DNA from: CAVTZP01 sp964456815
Lineage (GTDB): Bacteria > Chloroflexota > Dehalococcoidia > Dehalococcoidales > BS750m-G39
Direction of reading: 5' to 3'
Length of the DNA: 18,396 nucleotides
Assembly (NCBI GenBank): GCA_964456815.1
Contig: CAYWCO010000012.1
Span: 1 to 18,396 of the forward strand
The first letter of the stretch is position 1. Every line of letters starts with the position of its first letter. Below the pieces are notes generated by a model. That model was given only the letters and a program-made list of their open reading frames with translations. It did no database searches and was not told the origin of the DNA. A program made the position numbers and the translations under genes. Positions 13,540-18,396 of the stretch are shown here, piece by piece.

Positions 13540-14634
13540 TCACTGAACTACCTCTTTGAGTGCCTTAATCAGGGCATCGGTGTGCTCGGGTTTGCCCACG
13601 CTGATGCGAAGTGAATTTTGCAGCAGCGGCAGGTCAAAGTAGCGGATTAATATCCCCCTATCCTGCATTTTTTGCTGGATTTCGCTTGCCTTGCCCTTAA
13701 GGACATGGCAGAAGATAAAGTTGGCTTGGGAGGGGAGGGGTTTTAACCACCCCAGCTTTTTTATCTCCCCGAGCAGCCGGTCTCTCTCGGCGATTATAGC
13801 CTTTATATTATTCCTGAGGTAATCAATATCCTTTAGCGACTCCCTCACCGCGATGAGGGCAGCGATATTTACATTGTAGGGCAGCTTTATCCTCAGCAGA
13901 TAATCGGCAATTTTAGGCGGGAAAATGCCATAGCCAATCCTGAAACCAGCTAGCCCCGCCCATTTACTGAAGGTTCTTAACACCAACAGGTTCTTATACT
14001 GGGGAACTAGCTGGGTGATGGTTTCACCGCTGAATTCAACATAGGCTTCATCAGCTAGCACCGGCACGCCGGTATCTACGAGTTCCAGTATATCCTCTTT
14101 GGAGATGGGTGTTCCGGTGGGGTTATTGGGGTTAGCCAGAAGTATCATCTTGGTTCTCTTGCTTATAGCCTTCTTTACGGCACCTATATCGACACGGTAA
14201 TCTTCATCCCGCCGCACCTCAACCAGCTTACCATTGCACAGTGCGGTGCTGAAACGAAATATATCAAAGGTAGGTATGCAGTTTATTACCTCGTCGCCGG
14301 GGTTGATAAACAGGCGTAAAATAAGGTCTATCAGCTGGTCGCTGCCGCTGCCGGCGGCAATATGCTCGGCACCGACGCCGGTATAACTTTGGAACAGTTT
14401 CCTCAGCTCGGCCTGGCTGGCGTCGGGGTAGATATTGTAGTAGGGATAGGCACTCAGAGCCTGCTTTACCCTCGGTGAGCAACCATAAGGGTTCTCGTTA
14501 GCATCCAGCTTGATGATGTCATCCACTGAAATCTTGGCCTTGGCTGCTATCGCCTCCGGCGACTTGCTGGCAGCATAGCCGCCAAAGGAAGCCAGTTCCG
14601 GCCGTATTAATTTATCTATTCCTTCTTCAGACAT
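13540..14634 (-). CDS. hisC: Histidinol-phosphate aminotransferase, probably also aromatic aminotransferase
   Basis: A PLP-dependent class I/II aminotransferase of 364 residues, the usual length. It transfers an amino group from glutamate to imidazoleacetol phosphate. Visible sites: LDANENPYGCSP (43-54), the PLP-site loop GSGSDQ (95-100), NPNNPTG (168-174), DEAY (195-198), the Schiff-base Lys224 in RTFSKWAGLAGFRIGYG and Arg232. The end has a substrate-carboxylate region with SLRISVGKPE. AAGGAAG, about 9 nt before the ATG at 14634, is the ribosome site. It lies after the leader ORF and attenuator. The Phe/Tyr codons in that leader, and the known broad specificity of HisC in B. subtilis and Zymomonas, suggest that it also makes Phe and Tyr; this is an inference. 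Confidence 0.95.
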   Translation of the reverse strand: MSEEGIDKLIRPELASFGGYAASKSPEAIAAKAKISVDDIIKLDANENPYGCSPRVKQALSAYPYYNIYPDASQAELRKLFQSYTGVGAEHIAAGSGSDQLIDLILRLFINPGDEVINCIPTFDIFRFSTALCNGKLVEVRRDEDYRVDIGAVKKAISKRTKMILLANPNNPTGTPISKEDILELVDTGVPVLADEAYVEFSGETITQLVPQYKNLLVLRTFSKWAGLAGFRIGYGIFPPKIADYLLRIKLPYNVNIAALIAVRESLKDIDYLRNNIKAIIAERDRLLGEIKKLGWLKPLPSQANFIFCHVLKGKASEIQQKMQDRGILIRYFDLPLLQNSLRISVGKPEHTDALIKALKEVVQ

Positions 14635-14670
14635 TCCCTTCGTCTTCCTTTCTATGTTCCTGATAAATAA

Positions 14671-14691
14671 AATTCCCTCCGCTTGGAGGGC
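14671..14691 (-). terminator. Attenuator terminator hairpin (3:4) before hisC
   Basis: On the minus strand CCCTCC (14685-14690), loop AAGC and GGAGGG (14675-14680) form a GC-rich stem followed by AATTTTATTTAT. It ends about 36 nt before the hisC ATG. Its 5' arm and loop (14680-14691) are complementary over 12 nt to 14741-14752 in the leader ORF. The plus strand also gives a hairpin followed by CTCTTTTT, but no plus-strand gene runs into it. Confidence 0.65.
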
Positions 14692-14733
14692 TCTTTTTAG
14701 GTTCTTTAATTTTTATCGGTTTATATATTTATG

Positions 14734-14856
14734 CTACACTGCCCCCCAAGCGCACCTGGTGCGCCCGGTAAAGATGAAGTAATAATAAAAGTTATGGGAA
14801 GCAGTATAGACTAACATTTTCTTGGTGAGTTTAACATAAGCACTATAATTTGTCAA
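14734..14856 (-). CDS. Leader peptide ORF with Phe/Tyr-rich run (attenuator of hisC)
   Basis: 40 codons from a TTG at 14856 with a perfect AGGAGG 5 nt upstream. An in-frame ATG at 14817 would give 27 codons. The peptide has six Tyr and three Phe; codons 23-29 read FYYYFIF (TTT TAT TAT TAC TTC ATC TTT). The run ends just before the 5' arm of the 1:2 stem (codon 30 onward), and the stop lies just past the antiterminator strand. This is the geometry of a ribosome-stalling leader: stalling on uncharged Phe/Tyr tRNA would cover arm 1, free arm 2 and prevent the terminator. The single His codon (21) is too far upstream to do this. It follows the decarboxylase stop by 9 bp. The product is expected to have no function of its own. 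Confidence 0.65.
   Translation of the reverse strand: MTNYSAYVKLTKKMLVYTASHNFYYYFIFTGRTRCAWGAV
14741..14768 (-). promoter_or_regulatory. Attenuator 1:2 stem and antiterminator strand
   Basis: Minus-strand 14768-14759 pairs with 14755-14746 (CCGGGCGCAC with GUGCGCUUGG; 10 bp, two G-U, triloop CAG). The 3' arm overlaps by 7 nt the antiterminator strand CGCTTGGGGGGC (14752-14741), which pairs with GCCCTCCAAGCG (14691-14680; 12 bp, one G-U). The 1:2 and 2:3 stems exclude each other, as in trp-type attenuators. Confidence 0.65.
14828..14856 (-). promoter_or_regulatory. Candidate internal promoter for the hisC leader
   Basis: On the minus strand TTGACA (14851-14856), a 17-bp spacer and TAAACT (14828-14833) form a plausible promoter, with a start near 14821, about 4 nt before the in-frame ATG at 14817. 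The TTG of this -35 is also the proposed TTG start of the 40-codon leader on readthrough mRNA, so both uses are possible. Confidence 0.45.
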
Positions 14857-14865
14857 TAGCTCCTC

Positions 14866-15675
14866 CTATTTTTCTACCTCCTCCAGTTCCTCCTGCCTGT
14901 CCGGGGTCAAGTCCAGCTCGTAAAAGTCGCTCTCCTCTCCGGGTAGTATCATCAGGAATTCCGAGGTGTAGTCCACGGATACCCCTGCTTCTTCCACCTC
15001 AAACTCAAGCACATGCCCCCCGGCATCCTTGTTCTTGGTCAGGAAGTGCAGGTGATAGCCGGGGACATTAACTGCGCTGACGTAAGCCGGGCAACGAAAG
15101 CCGGCAATCGTTCCCTCTATGTTATTAAATTCAAAGGTAGGCTGGTTCTTGGTGACCTCAACCAGTGGCGGATATGGCTTCTCCTGCCCCGGCACGCTCC
15201 GCGTCTTCATATAGCTAAAGGTCCCCTCCATTCTAACGGCGTAGAAGATGTTGGCGGTGGGCAATATTCCGTCTAAGAATTCCTCTAGCCGGGCATAGTC
15301 CGCACCCTCCGGCACCGGCTGGCTGAGGTCGGCATCAAAGAAGGTTACAGAGGCGAAGGGTGTCTCCATAGAATCGCTTACCGGATAGGCGTTACCATCG
15401 GCTTTTACCTGATAGAAATCGCCGTCAAACCCCACCATTTCCCCGTCAAGACCGGCAAAGGTTCCTATCCCGAAATCACCGTATTCCTTCAGGGTCTCAA
15501 AGGACATCACCCCGTCATAAACGCCGTTAAGGAGGGCGTCTATGGTGGATATTTGAACCAGGGTTTCTCTCTGGGACGTGGGACTTGCGGTGTGCGTGGA
15601 GAAACACCCGCTTACCGGGGTTAGAAGCAGGCATAATAGACAAGCCGCTATTCCCAAGCAAAGCCTTCTTCTCAA
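14866..15675 (-). CDS. Exported alpha-acetolactate decarboxylase lipoprotein
   Basis: Converts 2-acetolactate to acetoin and CO2 (BudA/AlsD family). 269 residues from a TTG with GGGGTG about 8 nt upstream, starting 7 bp after hisD. Residues 1-24 form a lipoprotein signal peptide (RRR, hydrophobic core, VSGC with Cys24), so the enzyme is outside the membrane. The catalytic domain has STIDALLNGVYDG (43-55), KEYGDFGIGTF (63-73), GEMVGFDGDFYQV (78-90), QEKPYPPLVEV and GTIAGFRCPAY. Zinc ligands are His208, His210 and His221 in GYHLHF...GGH, with the spacing (2 and 11) seen in the Bacillus enzyme. Its place between hisD and the hisC leader has no obvious pathway reason. Signal peptides are known in some Bacillus ALDCs. 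Confidence 0.93.
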   Translation of the reverse strand: MRRRLCLGIAACLLCLLLTPVSGCFSTHTASPTSQRETLVQISTIDALLNGVYDGVMSFETLKEYGDFGIGTFAGLDGEMVGFDGDFYQVKADGNAYPVSDSMETPFASVTFFDADLSQPVPEGADYARLEEFLDGILPTANIFYAVRMEGTFSYMKTRSVPGQEKPYPPLVEVTKNQPTFEFNNIEGTIAGFRCPAYVSAVNVPGYHLHFLTKNKDAGGHVLEFEVEEAGVSVDYTSEFLMILPGEESDFYELDLTPDRQEELEEVEK

Positions 15676-15682
15676 GGTAGAA

Positions 15683-16957
15683 TCACCCCTTCCTCAGTCG
15701 TCTTTCAATGGCGCGGGCATGGGCTTCCAGCCCCTCAGCCCTGGCAATGGTGGCGGCGGCTTTAGCCAGTTTGAGCAGGCTTGCCTTGTCCACGTTAACC
15801 AGGTTTATGAGCTTGATAAAGTCAAGTATATTAAGTGGCGAGCCGAAGCGGGCGGTAGCTCCGGTGGGCAGGACATGGCTCGGTCCAAACACATAATCAC
15901 TTAGGGCAACCGTTGAGTTCTCCCCGATGGATATACATCCGGCGTTGGCTATCCGTTCTATATAGCCCTCAGCCCCCCGCACCATTAAGTAGAGGTGCTC
16001 CGGGGCGTAGAGGTTAGCCAGTTCTATAGCCTCATCTATATTAGCCACCACCGCTATTATTCCCTGCTTTTGCAGTGATTCGCTGGCGATGGCTTGGCGG
16101 TCTGAGTCCTTTAGCTGGCGTTCTATCTCTTGATTAACCCCGTTGGCTAGCCTTTGTGAGGTGGTTATCAGGATGGCGGTGGCTAGGGGGTCATGCTCCG
16201 CCTGGGCTAGAAGGTCGGCGGCGCAGTAGCCGGGGTTAGCCGTCTCATCGGCGATGATTAAGACCTCGCTCGGCCCGGGTAGCCCGTCAATGTCAACGGC
16301 TCCATATACCAGCTTCTTTGCTAGGACAACGAAGATATTGCCCGGACCGCAGATTTTATCCACCCTGGGGATGGACTCGGTGCCGAAGGCAAGGGCGGCG
16401 ATTGCCTGGGCGCCGCCGACGGAAAAGACACGGTCAACCCCGGCGATATCGGCGGCGACCAGCGTCGGCGGCGGTATAACGCCGCTGGCTCTCGGCGGTG
16501 TCGCCAGAATAATTTCACTCACCCCGGCAATGCGAGCCGGGACCGCCGTCATCAGCACTGTGGATGGGTAAGAAGCAGTTCCGCCGGGGGCATAAACGCC
16601 GACCCGCTCCAGCGGGCGTATTAGCTGGTCTGAGCCCGGTGCGGCGATGCGCCAGATGCGACGTTTTTGCTTTGTGTGGAAGGAGCTTATGCGGCGTGCC
16701 GCCAGCTTGAGGGCGGATACAAGCTCCTTGTCCACCTCGCGGTAGGCGTTTGCTATCTGCTTTTTATCTACCTCCAGCGAGGTGAGCTCGGCACCGTCAA
16801 ACCTCTTGGTATAGTCAAAGAGGGCGGCATCACCTCTGCGGCGCACCTCATCAATTATTTGCCTGACCGCCGGCTCCCGGTCACCGCCAAACACCTCCCT
16901 GGGGGCTTCCCGGGAGAGTATTTCCTTTGCTAGCTTAAAACCTTCAATAATTTTCAA
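15683..16957 (-). CDS. hisD: Histidinol dehydrogenase
   Basis: Oxidises L-histidinol to L-histidine in two NAD+-linked steps with a zinc ion; last step of the pathway. 424 residues, near the usual 430. Motifs: GVYAPGGTASYPSTVLM (about 116-132), SVGGAQAIAALAFG, DKICGPGNIFV, DGLPGPSEVLIIAD, DLLAQAEHDP (zinc ligands Gln/His), SDYVFGPSHVLPTGATARF (zinc Asp and active-site His) and the C-terminal HARAIERRL with the last His ligand. The start is TTG at 16957, one base after the hisG stop, with AAGGAA 8 nt upstream inside hisG. The two genes are surely translated from one mRNA. Confidence 0.96.
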   Translation of the reverse strand: MKIIEGFKLAKEILSREAPREVFGGDREPAVRQIIDEVRRRGDAALFDYTKRFDGAELTSLEVDKKQIANAYREVDKELVSALKLAARRISSFHTKQKRRIWRIAAPGSDQLIRPLERVGVYAPGGTASYPSTVLMTAVPARIAGVSEIILATPPRASGVIPPPTLVAADIAGVDRVFSVGGAQAIAALAFGTESIPRVDKICGPGNIFVVLAKKLVYGAVDIDGLPGPSEVLIIADETANPGYCAADLLAQAEHDPLATAILITTSQRLANGVNQEIERQLKDSDRQAIASESLQKQGIIAVVANIDEAIELANLYAPEHLYLMVRGAEGYIERIANAGCISIGENSTVALSDYVFGPSHVLPTGATARFGSPLNILDFIKLINLVNVDKASLLKLAKAAATIARAEGLEAHARAIERRLRKG

Positions 16958-16958
16958 T

Positions 16959-18374
16959 TTAGATTTCCTTTGCCGCTGTCCTGAGGGCTTTAATAATGGA
17001 GTCTATTTTCTCCTGCTTGGTCGGGCTTGGCGCGCGGTTGGTGTTGCCGATGAGGCAGGCGGTGGACTCAGAGATGGTGTCAACAATCTTCAGGTTGTGC
17101 CTGGCTATGGTTCGCCCCGTCTGGGTGTTCTCAATCAGCAGGTCAGCATCCTCAGGCAGGAAGGCTTCGCTTGCCCCCCAAGTGGGAATTACCCGGTATA
17201 AGCCGAGGTGATTGTCCCTGGCGTACTTATCAGCGGTGTTTATGTACTCTGAGGCTACCCTGAGAGGCACTGACCGCCTGGCGTTAAATTCCCCCAAGCC
17301 TTTGGCATCGCTTATAGATAAGTCCTTGCTCACCACCGCCACTATTTTAACACCGCCCAGCTTCAGGTCAATAAGCTCCTTCACCGGGCTGGAGGGGAAC
17401 TGGTACAGGTGCTCCATAAGCCAGTCCCTGCCGGTGATAGCCAGGTCAAAGTTCCCGTTGGCTACCTGCAGCGGCATGTCCTGGGGTCTGATTACCTTGA
17501 TGGCGACACCGCTCATGGCGGTGGCGGGGCGGCGGTTTCCCGTCGCTGATGGGTAATCGTCAACGGTGATGCTGGCTTTATTCAGCAGGCGGAGGGTGTG
17601 CTCTTGCTGGTGCCCGTCGGGCAGGGCGAACCAGGCCACGTCCTCCGAGGGGGTGTATCGGGGGCGTTGCCCGGGGTATCGCCCGATAGTTTCCGGTTCA
17701 GCCTCTTCCGGAGCCGGTTCTTTATCAAAGAGGGGGATTACCACCTTGTCCATGTCCTTGGCTTCCCAGCTACCCTTGTTGGTGATTAAAAGGGCGCTGA
17801 CGCTGAGGACCTTGCTTACCGGCACCAGCCCGTAGCCGGAAAGCTCCTCTATTGTGCCGCAGACCAGGGCTAAATCGGCGCTTTCCGGGGGGTAAGCCTC
17901 AGCCGCCCCCCACAGGGGGAAGATGCCAAACCGCCTCAGGCGGAACTTTAAGGCGAAGGACTCAGCCAGGTTTGAATACTCGCTGGCAATGCGGATGATG
18001 CCCGTCTTGGTCTTCACCTCTTCTATTGTCGCTATCCCATCAGGGCTGCCGGCGGCGTAGAGGGCAGCGTCTCCGTATCCCAGATTCCCCGCCTTGAGCA
18101 GGGCGCTCCTGGGGTATTTTATCATGAGCTCTTCCATCCAGTCCGAGCCGCAGATGCCAAGGTCATAGTTGCCGATTGCTACCTGAATGGGAATATCCCG
18201 TTCATGGAAGACCTTGGCGGTAAGGTTGGGGAAGTTTTTGGAGCTAATCCGGTAAAGGCGTGTTTTTTCCTGGTAGCCGTTGAGTCCCCAGCCAGCCCTC
18301 TGGAGGCGGGCGGCGGTCTTAGCCAGAAGGCGACCCTTAGGCAGCGCTACCTTTATCTGGGATTTTTTGTTCAC
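16959..18374 (-). CDS. hisG: Tandem-fused ATP phosphoribosyltransferase (HisG-HisG)
   Basis: First step of histidine synthesis: ATP + PRPP to phosphoribosyl-ATP. 471 residues against about 210 (short form) or 290-300 (long form with ACT-like domain). It holds two HisG catalytic units: residues 7-200 and about 245-445, joined by an acidic, proline-rich linker (217-245). Parallel blocks: DIPIQVAIGNYDLGICGSDW (60-79) and DMPLQVANGNFDLAITGRDW (299-318); RIASEYSN (128-135) and RVASEYIN (372-379); PLWGAAEAY and PTWGASEAF. Unit 1 keeps LPKGRL (11-16) but its PRPP loop is broken (LVCGTIEELSGY, 170-181). Unit 2 keeps the PRPP loop TQTGRTIARHNL (417-428) but has LPDGHQ (251-256). No ACT domain and no hisZ are visible. 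The GTG start at 18374 has GGAGGGG 6-7 nt upstream. Its promoter lies beyond the window. Confidence 0.92.
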   Translation of the reverse strand: MNKKSQIKVALPKGRLLAKTAARLQRAGWGLNGYQEKTRLYRISSKNFPNLTAKVFHERDIPIQVAIGNYDLGICGSDWMEELMIKYPRSALLKAGNLGYGDAALYAAGSPDGIATIEEVKTKTGIIRIASEYSNLAESFALKFRLRRFGIFPLWGAAEAYPPESADLALVCGTIEELSGYGLVPVSKVLSVSALLITNKGSWEAKDMDKVVIPLFDKEPAPEEAEPETIGRYPGQRPRYTPSEDVAWFALPDGHQQEHTLRLLNKASITVDDYPSATGNRRPATAMSGVAIKVIRPQDMPLQVANGNFDLAITGRDWLMEHLYQFPSSPVKELIDLKLGGVKIVAVVSKDLSISDAKGLGEFNARRSVPLRVASEYINTADKYARDNHLGLYRVIPTWGASEAFLPEDADLLIENTQTGRTIARHNLKIVDTISESTACLIGNTNRAPSPTKQEKIDSIIKALRTAAKEI

Positions 18375-18396
18375 CCCATCCCCTCCCGCTTTTAAT

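Noticed and set aside
14675..14700. Plus-strand intrinsic terminator with CTCTTTTT tail
   Set aside because: The tail is good on this strand, but no plus-strand gene lies upstream. The 12-nt complementarity to the leader ORF supports minus-strand use. A two-way role cannot be excluded.
14635..14865. T-box or histidine riboswitch before hisC
   Set aside because: No T-box core (AGGGUGGNACCGCG-like) is present, and the stems are explained by a translated leader with antiterminator and terminator.
16254..16571. Open frames opposite hisD, hisG and other genes
   Set aside because: Low-complexity translations without ribosome sites, fully overlapping strongly conserved genes; they are antisense shadows of GC-rich codons.

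Overview
The window reads as a chromosomal piece of an anaerobic bacterium, most likely Chloroflexota close to Dehalococcoidia. This rests on recalled protein similarity, on the mix of purine and histidine genes, and on a tungsten/molybdenum aldehyde ferredoxin oxidoreductase (AFOR) with a ferredoxin-era redox module. No rRNA, tRNA, CRISPR array or transposase was seen, so the placement is an inference.

Layout. Positions 1-382 (minus) hold the 5' part of tsaC. It diverges from a long plus-strand purine operon (about 430-6904): guaA, two small AT-richer genes of unknown function, purD, purE, purB, purC. The purine genes are packed with 1-13 nt gaps or with stop/start overlaps. purD has no ATG/GTG/TTG that keeps its N-terminus and seems to start at AUA.

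Positions 6920-8037 (minus) hold a small membrane protein gene and hisB. hisB carries a helix-turn-helix domain fused to its N-terminus. Upstream of it is a 200-bp array of two long direct repeats with four copies of a GTTA-N9-TAAC-type motif and three perfect extended -10 elements. Facing away from hisB is a redox module: an old-yellow-enzyme-type flavin/4Fe-4S reductase (8406-10469), an FdhD-like protein without the sulfurtransferase cysteines (10559-11356), and a convergent AFOR (11391-13328).

Positions 13540-18374 (minus) are a histidine operon, in transcription order hisG, hisD, an exported acetolactate decarboxylase lipoprotein, a 40-codon leader ORF, and hisC. HisG is a tandem fusion of two HisG catalytic units with complementary loss of motifs. 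Between the decarboxylase and hisC lies what looks like a classical transcription attenuator. It has a leader ORF with a Phe/Tyr-rich codon run, a 10-bp 1:2 stem, a 12-bp antiterminator that competes with it, and a GC-rich 3:4 hairpin with a U-rich tail just before hisC.

How they work together. guaA and purDEBC serve purine synthesis. hisG, hisD, hisC and hisB serve histidine synthesis, with the redox module sitting between hisC and hisB. The Phe/Tyr codons in the hisC leader suggest that this HisC is also the aromatic aminotransferase for Phe and Tyr. The strongest candidates for something undescribed are the hisC attenuator, the HisG-HisG fusion, and the HTH-HisB fusion with its repeat array.
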